Shown: one piece after another, positions 33,635 through 42,673 of the stretch | Position numbering within the stretch: position 1 is the stretch's first letter | Layout of the letters: each line of letters begins with the position of its first letter | DNA from: Oscillospiraceae bacterium | Lineage (GTDB): Bacteria; Bacillota; Clostridia; Oscillospirales; Ruminococcaceae | DNA: 59,559 nt | Assembly (NCBI GenBank): GCA_017435565.1 | Contig: JAFSEU010000032.1 | Span: forward strand, 1-59,559 | Direction: 5' to 3' | Made by a program: the position numbers and the translations under genes | Notes under the pieces: generated by a model | Database searches by the model: none | What the model was told of the DNA's origin: nothing | The model's input: only the letters and a program-made list of their open reading frames with translations

Positions 33635-34321
33635 ATGAAAAAAATCACATTATATATAGTTTTATTTTGGTTATCAATTTTGATGATAAGCTGTGAAAAA
33701 AATGATTGTAAATTGTCATCTGAGAGTGGATCAAGTTCAATCAGCTTAGAACAAAACGATGATAGTCAAGTTGATGTTGCTTATGAATTTGCAACAGAAT
33801 CCGAAGCGGTAGAATACTATTACAGCCAAATACAAGCTCAACAAAATAAGGGTACGTTTCAAACGCAAAGCAATGGTTCGACAGGGATTTATGTATATTC
33901 GTTGGAAAATATTCCGCAAGGATTTACGCTTGGCCAAATTACAGGTATAGGAAGTATGGCATACTACAATGATGTATATAGAAATGCTGATAATAAATCT
34001 TCTGAAATATGTGCAAAAAACGCAATTTACCTTAGAGTGTACCATAATTCCAACGGAGAAGAAGTGTTACAAGATAATATTGACAGTTGGAGAAATAACG
34101 GTTATGCTGTCAATGAGATTAGTAATAAATCTGGTTATTACTATGTGGATTGTGAGCTTAGCATCTCTGTATATTGGTGTGAGGATGGATATTGCTGTTT
34201 ATTGCAAATCCCAACCTCAGTCGGCACTGTTGACCTTGAAACACACGAGTACAGCGGTGAGGATGTCTTTACGCTGAAAAAGACGTTTTACCCGTTTGAT
34301 GATAATACAGTTGCTGAGTGA
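33635..34321 (+). CDS. Lipoprotein, unknown function (paralogue A)
   Basis: A 228-residue surface lipoprotein. N-terminus MKKITLYIVLFWLSILMISC gives a signal peptide and lipobox with the acceptor cysteine at 20, followed by a Ser-rich linker. No known domain is recognised. The C-terminal half is clearly homologous to the next gene, sharing EISNKS/KISNKT and SVGTVDLETHEYSGEDVF. AGGGGAG precedes the ATG; it lies 14 bases after the peptidase gene and probably shares its transcript. Confidence 0.75.
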   Translation: MKKITLYIVLFWLSILMISCEKNDCKLSSESGSSSISLEQNDDSQVDVAYEFATESEAVEYYYSQIQAQQNKGTFQTQSNGSTGIYVYSLENIPQGFTLGQITGIGSMAYYNDVYRNADNKSSEICAKNAIYLRVYHNSNGEEVLQDNIDSWRNNGYAVNEISNKSGYYYVDCELSISVYWCEDGYCCLLQIPTSVGTVDLETHEYSGEDVFTLKKTFYPFDDNTVAE

Positions 34322-34352
34322 AATATGATTGTATGAAATAGGAGGTTTTACT

Positions 34353-35072
34353 ATGAATAAGAAATTGAACATTGCTGTTATAATCTTAAGTGCTGTATTG
34401 ATACTGACAGCCTGCGGAAACGGTGCGGAAAAAAATAATTCTCAATCGTCAGAAAGCACATCTGCACCTTATGATGAAATTGTGGTTGCTGAAATTATCC
34501 CGGATTATCACCCTCTTGAATGGTGCGGCAATTCTTATGAATATGAAACTCAGGATGAAGCGGTTTCAAAACGTTTTTCTTCAATGCTTGCCGATGGTGA
34601 TACTGAAAGAATCAATGCGTTGCAGACTCTTGACAGCGGAGAACGAGGAATGTATGCATTTTCTATAAAGAATTTACCCGAAGGCTTTGAAGTGGGCCGT
34701 GTTTATGAAACAAGTGGTATAACATACAGTAAGGTGATGCCTGATGATCCTGACGAATTCGCTAAAACTGAAAAAATTGATTTCTGTGCTAGAATAGACA
34801 GTGATGATTCAAGAGTAACAGAATATAATGATATCTGGAGCTCTGAAGGGAAAGACGTCAACAAAATCAGCAACAAAACCGATGTTTACTATGTTGATTA
34901 TGATGCTGACAATTATCAGGTGTATTGGGCAGAAGATGGATATTTTTTCACAATTAATTTTCCTAAGTCGGTCGGCACAATTGACCCTGAAACGCATGAG
35001 TACAGCGGAGCTGATATATTTGAAATCAAAAAGACATTTTATGTTTTTGATGAAACAAATGTAATAGAATGA
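34353..35072 (+). CDS. Lipoprotein, unknown function (paralogue B)
   Basis: A 239-residue lipoprotein with signal peptide and lipobox ILTACGNG (acceptor cysteine 19-20). Homologous to the preceding gene: both have NLPEGFEVG / NIPQGFTLG in the middle and SVGT-D-ETHEYSG-D-F-KKTFY at the end, so the pair arose by tandem duplication. AGGAGG is 8 bases before the ATG. Function unknown; a role linked to the secreted peptidase is a guess from position only. Confidence 0.75.
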   Translation: MNKKLNIAVIILSAVLILTACGNGAEKNNSQSSESTSAPYDEIVVAEIIPDYHPLEWCGNSYEYETQDEAVSKRFSSMLADGDTERINALQTLDSGERGMYAFSIKNLPEGFEVGRVYETSGITYSKVMPDDPDEFAKTEKIDFCARIDSDDSRVTEYNDIWSSEGKDVNKISNKTDVYYVDYDADNYQVYWAEDGYFFTINFPKSVGTIDPETHEYSGADIFEIKKTFYVFDETNVIE

Positions 35073-35077
35073 ATATA

Positions 35078-35109
35078 ATACCCTTGTTTTTTAGCAAGGG
35101 TATTTTTTT
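35078..35109 (+). terminator. Terminator of the peptidase/lipoprotein cassette
   Basis: ATACCCTTG / CAAGGGTAT followed by seven T. Confidence 0.88.
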
Positions 35110-35130
35110 GCTTAAAAATGCTTTATATGC

Positions 35131-35159
35131 TGGACATTTTGATTAAAATGTGGTATTAT
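35131..35159 (+). promoter_or_regulatory. Sigma-A promoter of the pyr operon
   Basis: TGGACA, 17 bases, TATTAT; leader of about 40 bases with no room for a PyrR attenuator. Confidence 0.55.
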
Positions 35160-35207
35160 ATTATATATGGACTTAAAAACAAATTCTGCTAATATCGGAG
35201 GAAGTCT

Positions 35208-36479
35208 ATGAGCTCTATTTTGATTTCGGGGGCATATTGCATATTGCCCGAAGGTGAAGAAAAACGTGCTGATATTTACATCGAAAACGGTCGCATTTCC
35301 GTTGTTTCCGATAATATCAGAAAAAGCGCCGACAGATATATAAATGGTGAAAACCTTGTGGCAATGCCTGCTCTTTTTGATATGCATGTGCATTTTCGCG
35401 ACCCCGGCTTCACTTATAAGGAAGATATTTTTACAGGTTCTGAGTCTGCGATTGCAGGAGGTTTTTCAGGCGTCGCCTGTATGCCGAATACAAAGCCTGT
35501 GTGTGATAATGCCGATGTTTTGTCATATATTTTTGATAGGTCGGCAAGTGCTGATTTTAAAGTATATCCCATTGCCTGCACAACGAGGGGAATGCAGGGA
35601 AACGAAATCTGCGATTACGGTGCGCTGAAAAAATGCGGTGCAGTTGCAGTTTCCGATGATGGACGTCCCGTTGAGAACGATGAGATTATGGAAAAAGCGC
35701 TTGTCAGCGCATATAATAACGCTGTGCCGATAATTTCTCATTGTGAGGATTTGAATATAATCGACGGCGGAATTATAAATAAAGGCGCAATTTCAGAAAA
35801 GCTTGGCGTCAAGGGAATGGACAGAGCTTCGGAGAATAATATTACCGAGCGTGAAATTCTGCTTGCGGAAAAGACAAATACTGCTATTCATATTGCTCAC
35901 GTCAGTACAAAGGAAAGTGTTGACCTTGTGAGAAAAGCCAAGCAAAGAGGAGTTAAGGTTACTTGCGAAACCTGCCCTCACTATTTCTGCCTTACTGATG
36001 AGCTTTTGGTTCTGCGTGATGCCGATTACAGAATGAACCCGCCTTTACGTGAAGAAGAAGACAGACTTGCGATTATTGAAGGCTTGAGTGACGGAACGAT
36101 TGATTGCATTGTTACAGATCATGCTCCGCATTCTGCCAATGATAAGGCCGATTTTTTTAAGGCTCCCAACGGTATTGTCGGGCTTGAAACATCGCTTGCC
36201 GCAACGCTGACTGAGCTATATCACAAAAATAATTTTTCTCTTTCGGATATTTGCAATCTTATGTCGCAAAATCCGAGGAGGATTTTAAATCTTCCGTTAT
36301 GCGAGCTAAAAGCTAATTCATGCGCTGATATTGTTCTGTTTGATCTGAATGAGCGTTGGCGCATTGAACTGAATAAACTTAAATCAAAATCAAAGAACAC
36401 AGCATTCAAGCATATGATATTTACGGGTAAGCCCGTGATGACAATAATAGACGGAAAAATCCGTTATGAAAACATTTAA
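35208..36479 (+). CDS. pyrC: Dihydroorotase
   Basis: A 423-residue zinc amidohydrolase that closes N-carbamoyl-aspartate to dihydroorotate in pyrimidine synthesis. Metal ligands in DMHVHFRDPG (near residue 60), the histidines of PIISHCED and IAHVST, and the catalytic aspartate in VTDHAPHS near 305. Class I dihydroorotase length. GGAGG before the ATG. First gene of pyrC-pyrF-pyrK-pyrD; the other pathway genes are not in the window. Confidence 0.96.
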   Translation: MSSILISGAYCILPEGEEKRADIYIENGRISVVSDNIRKSADRYINGENLVAMPALFDMHVHFRDPGFTYKEDIFTGSESAIAGGFSGVACMPNTKPVCDNADVLSYIFDRSASADFKVYPIACTTRGMQGNEICDYGALKKCGAVAVSDDGRPVENDEIMEKALVSAYNNAVPIISHCEDLNIIDGGIINKGAISEKLGVKGMDRASENNITEREILLAEKTNTAIHIAHVSTKESVDLVRKAKQRGVKVTCETCPHYFCLTDELLVLRDADYRMNPPLREEEDRLAIIEGLSDGTIDCIVTDHAPHSANDKADFFKAPNGIVGLETSLAATLTELYHKNNFSLSDICNLMSQNPRRILNLPLCELKANSCADIVLFDLNERWRIELNKLKSKSKNTAFKHMIFTGKPVMTIIDGKIRYENI

Positions 36480-36494
36480 AGGAGATTTTTTAAA

Positions 36495-37433
36495 ATGGGA
36501 TTTGACAGATTGATTGAAAGAATTGAAAGCACAAAGAATCCGACTGTTGTCGGACTTGACCCCAAGCTTGATTATGTTCCGCAGTATATTGTAGATAAGT
36601 GCATTGAAAAATACGGCGAAACATTAAAGGCTGCTGCAAAGGCTATATATATTTTCAATAAGGGTATTATCGATGAGGTTTGCGAGCTTGTTCCCGCTGT
36701 GAAATTGCAGGCTGCATATTATGAAATGTATGGTTTTCCCGGTGTAAAGGTGCTTTACAAGACTATACAGTATGCAAAGGAAAAAGGCCTTTTTGTAATT
36801 ACCGATGGCAAGCGCAACGATATTGGCGCTACTATGGAAGCATATGCAGCTGCACATCTTGGCAAGGTTAAAGTAGGCAATACTGAAATTGAACCTTTTG
36901 GCGCAGATTCGCTTACTGTGAACGGATATCTCGGAACAGACGGTATCGTTCCGCTTCTTGATATCTGCAAAGCTGATGATAAGGGTATTTTTGTCCTTGC
37001 TAAAACTTCTAATAAATCATCGGGTGAATTGCAGGACAAGCTTATCGGCGAAACACCTGTATATGCCGAAATGGGTGATATGTGTGAAAAATGGGGCGAA
37101 GATACAATCGGCAAATACGGATATTCCGCAGTTGGTGCTGTTGTTGGCGCAACGTATCCTTCACAGCTTACTGAACTCAGAGAAAGACTTCCCCACACAT
37201 TCTTCCTTGTTCCCGGATACGGCGCACAGGGCGGCGGCGCTCAGGGACTTGTAGGTGCGTTTGATGAAAACGGCAGGGGAGCAATTGTGAATTCTTCGCG
37301 TGCGATTATGTGCGCTTATAAGGCAGAAGGCTGCGATGCTCAGGATTATGCAAAGGCTGCTCGCCGTGAGGTTATCAGAATGAGAGACGACATCAATTCC
37401 GCAATTGCAAATACCAAGGAGGAATCCAATTGA
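36495..37433 (+). CDS. pyrF: Orotidine 5'-phosphate decarboxylase (type 2)
   Basis: A 312-residue enzyme making UMP from OMP. VGLDPKLDYVP at the N-terminus and the catalytic VITDGKRNDIGAT near 100 (Lys and Asp charge network), with the phosphate-binding VPGYGAQGGG near 240. The length identifies the longer type 2 form. Its stop overlaps the TTG start of pyrK. Confidence 0.96.
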   Translation: MGFDRLIERIESTKNPTVVGLDPKLDYVPQYIVDKCIEKYGETLKAAAKAIYIFNKGIIDEVCELVPAVKLQAAYYEMYGFPGVKVLYKTIQYAKEKGLFVITDGKRNDIGATMEAYAAAHLGKVKVGNTEIEPFGADSLTVNGYLGTDGIVPLLDICKADDKGIFVLAKTSNKSSGELQDKLIGETPVYAEMGDMCEKWGEDTIGKYGYSAVGAVVGATYPSQLTELRERLPHTFFLVPGYGAQGGGAQGLVGAFDENGRGAIVNSSRAIMCAYKAEGCDAQDYAKAARREVIRMRDDINSAIANTKEESN

Positions 37434-38200
37434 AATATCTTCAGGGAATTTATAAGATAATTGAAAAAACTGCTTTGTCTGAGACATGTTTCAGCTTTGT
37501 GATTGATTGTCCTGAGGTTGCAAAAATTTCAAAGGCCGGTCAGTTTGTGCATATTCTGCCAAAGGGCAAGTTTTTGCGCCGTCCTATTTCAATTTGTCAG
37601 ATTGATTATGAAAAAGGCACTCTGCGCATTGTTTTTGAAATTCGCGGAGAGGGCACACAGGAGCTTTCAGAGCTTAATATCGGTGATGATATTGATATGA
37701 TTGCACCTTGCGGCAATGGCTTTGAAATTTTTGATAATGCAAAGAAAATTGTTCTTGTCGGCGGCGGCATCGGTACACCGCCCATGCTCGGACTTTCGGA
37801 TATATACAAAGAGAAGGCAACTGCTATCTGCGGTTTTCGCAATAAGGATGCTGTGATCTTAGAAAACGACTTTTTGAGCAACAATACAAATACAATTATC
37901 TGTACAGATGATGGAAGCTATGGAATCAAGGGATTTGTTACCGATTCTCTTAAAGCTGAATGTGAAAAAGGCGATGTTGACTTGATTTGTGCTTGCGGAC
38001 CTACTCCGATGCTCAAGGCTGTTTCGGCAATTGCACAGGAAAACAATATTGAATGCTTTGTTTCTCTTGAAGAGAGAATGGGCTGTGGAATTGGTGCTTG
38101 CCTTGTTTGTGCTTGTAAAACCAAGGATGAGAACGGCGAAAAAATGTCGCACGTTTGCAAAAACGGACCCGTATTCAATGCTAAGGAGGTTGTACTTTAA
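37430..38200 (+). CDS. pyrK: Dihydroorotate dehydrogenase electron-transfer subunit
   Basis: A 256-residue FAD and [2Fe-2S] protein that passes electrons from the type 1B dihydroorotate dehydrogenase to NAD+. FAD-binding RRPISICQID near 48, NAD-site GGGIGTPPMLGL near 106 and the cluster cysteines in RMGCGIGACLVCACK and the downstream HVCKNGP. It begins with TTG, overlapping the pyrF stop, with AAGGAGGAA before it; its stop overlaps the ATG of pyrD by one base. Confidence 0.95.
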   Translation: MKYLQGIYKIIEKTALSETCFSFVIDCPEVAKISKAGQFVHILPKGKFLRRPISICQIDYEKGTLRIVFEIRGEGTQELSELNIGDDIDMIAPCGNGFEIFDNAKKIVLVGGGIGTPPMLGLSDIYKEKATAICGFRNKDAVILENDFLSNNTNTIICTDDGSYGIKGFVTDSLKAECEKGDVDLICACGPTPMLKAVSAIAQENNIECFVSLEERMGCGIGACLVCACKTKDENGEKMSHVCKNGPVFNAKEVVL

Positions 38201-39111
38201 TGGCTGATCTTAGTGTAAAAGTTGCCGGGGTTGAATTTAAAAATCCCGTTATAGCTGCAAGCGGATGCTTTGGCTATGGTCACGAATATGAAGAGCTTTT
38301 TGACTTGTCAAAGCTCGGAGGAATCAGTGTAAAAGGAACTACCTTGACACGCAGAGATGGCAATATTCCGCCCAGAATTGCAGAAACACCATCGGGTATG
38401 CTCAATTCTGTTGGCTTGCAGAATCCCGGTATTGATTATTTTATTGAAAAAGAATTGCCGTATCTTCTCAAAAAAGATACAGTTATTATTGCAAATATTG
38501 CAGGTTCGAGTATTGAAGAATATATCGAAGTAGCTGAAAAGCTCAATGATACATCTGTTCATATGATTGAGATGAATATTTCCTGCCCCAATGTTAAAAA
38601 AGGCGGTGCAGGTTTCGGCACATCATGCGATATGGCTGCAAGTGTTACAAAGGCCGTCAGAAAGGCTACAAACAAGCCTCTTTGTGTCAAGCTTACCCCT
38701 AATGTGACAAGCATTGCCGAGATTGCAAAGGCTGTTGAAGCTGAAGGCGCTGATGCGGTTTCTCTTATCAATACATTGCTCGGTATGAGAATCGATACTC
38801 GCACACGCCGACCGATTCTTCACAACAACGTCGGCGGCTTAAGCGGTCCTGCTGTGCTTCCTGTGGCTGTAAGAATGGTGTGGGAAGTGAGAAATGCTGT
38901 TGATATTGATATTATTGGTATGGGCGGCATATCAAAGGGCAATGATGCTGCCGAAATTATGCTTGCCGGTGCTGACGCTGTGCAGGTGGGTGCGGCTTTG
39001 TTCAATGATCCTTTTGCCTGCGTTCGTATTGTTGACGAACTTGAAAAATGGTGCGAGGTTAATAAGGTTGATAAACTGTCAGATATCAGCGGCGGGGTTG
39101 TAACATGGTAA
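38200..39111 (+). CDS. pyrD: Dihydroorotate dehydrogenase catalytic subunit (type 1B)
   Basis: A 303-residue FMN enzyme. FMN and substrate motifs are ASGCFGYG near 21, LNSVGLQNPG near 66, and the catalytic cysteine in EMNISCPNVKKGG near 130; the phosphate site is GMGGISKGNDAAEIMLAGA. Pairing with pyrK shows that this is the NAD-linked 1B heterotetramer. Last seven bases overlap the next gene. Confidence 0.96.
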   Translation: MADLSVKVAGVEFKNPVIAASGCFGYGHEYEELFDLSKLGGISVKGTTLTRRDGNIPPRIAETPSGMLNSVGLQNPGIDYFIEKELPYLLKKDTVIIANIAGSSIEEYIEVAEKLNDTSVHMIEMNISCPNVKKGGAGFGTSCDMAASVTKAVRKATNKPLCVKLTPNVTSIAEIAKAVEAEGADAVSLINTLLGMRIDTRTRRPILHNNVGGLSGPAVLPVAVRMVWEVRNAVDIDIIGMGGISKGNDAAEIMLAGADAVQVGAALFNDPFACVRIVDELEKWCEVNKVDKLSDISGGVVTW

Positions 39112-39770
39112 CAACTGTATATCTGGTGCGCCATGCTGCTGCACAGGGAAATATCTTAAAGACCTTTCAGGGCAGAATAGACGCAGATTTATGCGGGTAT
39201 GGGTTTGACCAGCTTGAAGCCTTGACAAAGCGTTTTGAGAATATTCATATTGACAAGCTGTATTCAAGCCCTTTGAAGCGTGCCAGACTTACGGCAAATG
39301 CTGTGAAGCATGATATGCCAATTGAGCTTTGCCCTGATATTATGGAAATTGACGGCGGCGGGTTTGAAAATGTTAAATATGAAGATTTGCCAAATCTTTT
39401 TCCTGAAGAATACAACAAATGGACATACCATATGGGTGAATTTGTTGCTCCATGCGGCGGTGAATCCATAGCCGATGTTTATGAACGAATGAGCAAGGCT
39501 TTGACTGAAATTGCAGCTGATAACCTTGGCAAAACAATCGCTGTTGTTTCACACGGTTGTGCAATCAGAGCGTTTTTGTGCTTTGCCAAAAAAATGAACT
39601 ATACTGATATTATGAAAGAGGAATGGGCGGATAACACCGCTGTTGCCAAGCTGATATTTGATGAAAACGACGGTTTTTCGATTGAGTATGAAAACTGTGC
39701 AAAGCATCTTTCTCCTGAGATTTCAACGTTTTCTCATCAGGATTGGTGGATTCCGGTGGAAGAAAAATGA
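39105..39770 (+). CDS. Histidine phosphatase family protein
   Basis: A 221-residue phosphoglycerate mutase-like phosphatase. LVRHAAAQGN at the N-terminus carries the catalytic RH, and VVSHGCAIRAF near 147 the second histidine. Substrate unknown; family members include alpha-ribazole phosphatase and phosphoglycerate mutase-like enzymes. It overlaps pyrD and ruvX, so it belongs to the same transcript, but a link with pyrimidine synthesis is not evident. Confidence 0.9.
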   Translation: MVTTVYLVRHAAAQGNILKTFQGRIDADLCGYGFDQLEALTKRFENIHIDKLYSSPLKRARLTANAVKHDMPIELCPDIMEIDGGGFENVKYEDLPNLFPEEYNKWTYHMGEFVAPCGGESIADVYERMSKALTEIAADNLGKTIAVVSHGCAIRAFLCFAKKMNYTDIMKEEWADNTAVAKLIFDENDGFSIEYENCAKHLSPEISTFSHQDWWIPVEEK

Positions 39771-40186
39771 TTATTATGTCGGTTGATTATGGTGACGCAC
39801 GAACCGGTATTGCTGTGTGCGGTGCTTCAGAAATGATGGCAAGTCCTGTTTGCACGGTTTTTGAATATAATTTTGAAAAGTGTGTTGAAAAGACCGCAGC
39901 AATCGCAAAAGAACAAGGCGCAGAATGTATTGTTGTCGGGTTGCCGCTTAACATGAACGGTACAGAAACGGAATGTGCCGAAAAATGTAGACTTTTCGCT
40001 GAAAAGCTAAAAGACTTGACAGGTATAGAAACAGTTATGTGGGATGAAAGAAGTACAACGATCAGCGCACATGCTTATCTCAACAATACTAACACCAGGG
40101 GGAAAAAACGCAAGGCGGTTGTTGATTCGGTCGCTGCCGTGATCATTCTCGAAAGTTATCTTGCATACAGAAAAAACAACAAATAA
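39767..40186 (+). CDS. ruvX: Holliday junction resolvase-like RuvX (YqgF)
   Basis: A 139-residue RNase H-fold nuclease. The metal-binding acids are in VDYGDARTG (D6), WDERST near 98 and VDSVAAVIILE near 121. YqgF proteins take part in rRNA 5' processing and possibly recombination. I start at 39767 as ATGA overlaps the previous stop and GGTGGAAG precedes it. Confidence 0.92.
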   Translation: MIIMSVDYGDARTGIAVCGASEMMASPVCTVFEYNFEKCVEKTAAIAKEQGAECIVVGLPLNMNGTETECAEKCRLFAEKLKDLTGIETVMWDERSTTISAHAYLNNTNTRGKKRKAVVDSVAAVIILESYLAYRKNNK

Positions 40187-40198
40187 TACACAATAATT

Positions 40199-40240
40199 AA
40201 AGCCGAAGGAGCAAAAAATGAAATGCTCTTTCGGCTTTAT
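40199..40240. terminator. Bidirectional terminator between ruvX and the S1-domain gene
   Basis: AAAGCCGAAGGAGCA / TGCTCTTTCGGCTTT (one mismatch), flanked by A and T rich ends. Confidence 0.8.
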
Positions 40241-40245
40241 GTTTT

Positions 40246-41163
40246 TTAAAACTCGGTTGATATCTGTTTTATGCTGTTTTCGGTTGAGTAGACCCAGTTG
40301 GTGATTTGCCCGGATTCGATAAAGTATTTGATGGGAACCTTTTCGAGCGTTTTATCAAACGTTTCAACTATAATCAGTTTGATTTTCATTTTTTCGGGGA
40401 TGATTGATTTTATGTAAACGCTCACACTCTGCCCGATTTTAGTGTTTGGTCTTACCTCAGCAAGTCCTGCGAGGTTCGGTGTAAGCTCAACAAAAATACC
40501 GTAATCCTCAATAGAACGGATGATACCCGTTACTGTTTCGCCCATGCTGAATTGAGAAGCATTTTCAGACCATGTTCCCAGCAATTCTTTATGCGAGAGC
40601 CATAACTTGCCTTCGTTCCAGCCTTTAACGATTACCTTTACATCCTGCCCTACGATAAATCTGTCGCTTGGGTGTCCGATTCTCGAAATCGAAATTACAT
40701 CAATAGGAATTAGTGATGGGATTCCGCACCCGATATCTACAAATGCGCCAAATTGCTCAAGGTGTGTGACTCTTGCGTTGATAATACGGCCATTTTCGAG
40801 CTTTGATACATAGTTATTCATACAAAGCTGTTGTGCGTTTTTTCGCGAAAGAACAGCCAGTGGATTTCCATTTGTGTCAGTCGTAAAATGACTTACTGTA
40901 AAGCATACCGGCTTATTCACCCGCGATATCAGCGCAATATCCCTTGTAGTGCCGTTGTCGATTCCTAAAGCCCCTTCGCTTCTGGGGATAATCGCATTCA
41001 TGCATGGCAGCTTCACGTGAAGATTATGCTCCTTATCACAAATATAAGCGACTGCTTCGAGAATAGTGGAATTTCTTCTGCAGTACTCAAGCTGTGCCTG
41101 CGACGAAATCATTTCAAGGTTTTCGCTCGTTTCAAAAAGTTTTCCTTCAGGATAAAATCTCAT
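40246..41163 (-). CDS. S1-domain RNA-binding protein
   Basis: A 305-residue protein with two S1-type OB folds (INARVTHLEQFGAFVDIGCGIPSLIP, near 125, and VTGIIRSIEDYGIFVELTPNLAGLAE, near 205). The N-terminal part (MRFYPEGKLFETSENLEMI) also matches the small S1-like proteins of clostridia. I start at 41163, where GGGAGGT precedes the ATG; a longer frame to 41259 lacks one. This is distinct from the S1 fused to IspH. Likely an RNA or ribosome-associated protein; its role is unknown. Confidence 0.82.
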   Translation of the reverse strand: MRFYPEGKLFETSENLEMISSQAQLEYCRRNSTILEAVAYICDKEHNLHVKLPCMNAIIPRSEGALGIDNGTTRDIALISRVNKPVCFTVSHFTTDTNGNPLAVLSRKNAQQLCMNNYVSKLENGRIINARVTHLEQFGAFVDIGCGIPSLIPIDVISISRIGHPSDRFIVGQDVKVIVKGWNEGKLWLSHKELLGTWSENASQFSMGETVTGIIRSIEDYGIFVELTPNLAGLAEVRPNTKIGQSVSVYIKSIIPEKMKIKLIIVETFDKTLEKVPIKYFIESGQITNWVYSTENSIKQISTEF

Positions 41164-41325
41164 TTTATACCTCCCTATGCGTTTACGGATATATTTTTGG
41201 TGTAATACATTAGAATATATTCGTTTGCAGAGAGGTTTAATACAATCGAATTTTGTCACAAAAAAATCCCTTTGGAAATATTATAAAGAAGCGGAGTGCA
41301 AACGCATTTTCGCTTTAATATAAAT

Positions 41326-41372
41326 GGGCTGCATTGCTCAAGAGGTTGTTTAAACCTTGTGCAGTGCAGCCC
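41326..41372 (-). terminator. Hairpin behind apgM
   Basis: GGGCTGCA / TGCAGCCC with an inner AGGTT/AACCT stem; no strong T run. Confidence 0.5.
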
Positions 41373-41382
41373 TAATCGAACT

Positions 41383-42636
41383 TTAGTCTATATCCTCGAT
41401 AGCCTCGAGATTTTTCTTGTTTTCAACAGCTTCTTTAAGAAAATCATCCATTATTGTATAGCCCTTTTCAAAATAGATTCCGCTTGCCTTGGCAGTCTTT
41501 TCGTTGAATGTTTCAGCACCGTCAAAAGTTTCTCTTCTTGTGTACATCAGGAAGGGGACAGCGTCGTTGGTATGAGTCATAAGAGAAAGCGGTGTGGGGT
41601 GGTCAGGCATGATCAGAATCTTGTAATTCTTATACTTTTCAAGCTCATCGAGAATGGGACCTAAAACCTTTTCGTCGATAATTTCAATGGATCTGACTTT
41701 GTTCTGAACTTCATTTCTGTGACCGCATTCATCAGGAGCTTCAATATGTACATAAACAAAGTCCTGTCCGTTTGCAAATTCGTCAAGTGCAGCCTGAGCC
41801 TTGCCTTCAAAGTTTGTGTCGATGTATCCGGTTGCATTGTCAACAAAAACAACGTTCATCTCAGCAAATTTGCCGATACCCTTGAGCAAATCTACAGCGG
41901 ATATCATTGAAGCCTTTACGCCGTATTTTTCTTCAAACGAGTCAAGCTCTGCACGTTTGCCCTCGCCCCAGAGCCAGATTCCGTTTGCGGGACGCAAGTT
42001 CTTTCTGATTCGCTCAAGGTTAACAGGGTGATTCTGCAAAAGCTCGTGTGCCTTTTTCATAAGCTCGTAAAGGCACTGTGCGTTTTCGTGCGAGGGAACA
42101 TAATCCTTTACACAACGACCTGTGATATCGTGGGGTGGTGTAAGCTCACCGACATCGAGTGTTCCGTTTTTCCAGATGAGGCAATGGCGGTAGCTGACGC
42201 CGTTGTAGAACCTGAAAATTTCGTTTCCAAGTTCTTTCTGAAGAAATTCAACAAGCTCCCTTGCTTCGTATGAGGATATATCACCTGCACAGTAATCGAC
42301 AAGAGTTTTATCCTCAAAGCATTCGCCTGTACTGAGTGTTACAAGATTGCAGCGAAGCGAAACATCAGTATCAAACATATCAATGCCGATGCTGCCCGCT
42401 TCAAGAGGCGAACGTCCTGTGTAATATTTTTCGGGATTGTATCCGAGTACTGAGAGGTTTGCAACATCGCTGCCGGGCTTCAGATTATCCGCAACAGTCT
42501 TGCACAGACCGATTTTTGCAGTCTTTGCAAGCTTATCCATATTGGGCTTGTTTGCAGCTTCAAGCGGAGTTTTTCCTCCAAGTGCTTCAACCGGATAATC
42601 AGCCATACCGTCGCAGAGTAAAACAAGATACTTCAT
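41383..42636 (-). CDS. apgM: 2,3-bisphosphoglycerate-independent phosphoglycerate mutase, archaeal type
   Basis: A 417-residue alkaline-phosphatase-fold enzyme of the ApgM branch, interconverting 3- and 2-phosphoglycerate. Signature residues are the metal-binding LLCDGMADYP at the N-terminus, the phospho-serine in GSDVANLSVLGY near 58, and HIEAPDECGHRN and MPDHPTPL in the C-terminal half. The gene lies 37 bases after the histidine kinase gene with AGGAAG before the ATG, so it may be read through from the two-component operon. Confidence 0.93.
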   Translation of the reverse strand: MKYLVLLCDGMADYPVEALGGKTPLEAANKPNMDKLAKTAKIGLCKTVADNLKPGSDVANLSVLGYNPEKYYTGRSPLEAGSIGIDMFDTDVSLRCNLVTLSTGECFEDKTLVDYCAGDISSYEARELVEFLQKELGNEIFRFYNGVSYRHCLIWKNGTLDVGELTPPHDITGRCVKDYVPSHENAQCLYELMKKAHELLQNHPVNLERIRKNLRPANGIWLWGEGKRAELDSFEEKYGVKASMISAVDLLKGIGKFAEMNVVFVDNATGYIDTNFEGKAQAALDEFANGQDFVYVHIEAPDECGHRNEVQNKVRSIEIIDEKVLGPILDELEKYKNYKILIMPDHPTPLSLMTHTNDAVPFLMYTRRETFDGAETFNEKTAKASGIYFEKGYTIMDDFLKEAVENKKNLEAIEDID

Positions 42637-42673
42637 ATAAAATCTTCCTTTCTTTTGGTAATATATATTTAAT

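Noticed and set aside
35160..35207. PyrR-type attenuator before pyrC
   Set aside because: The leader is only about 40 bases and has no terminator/antiterminator pair.
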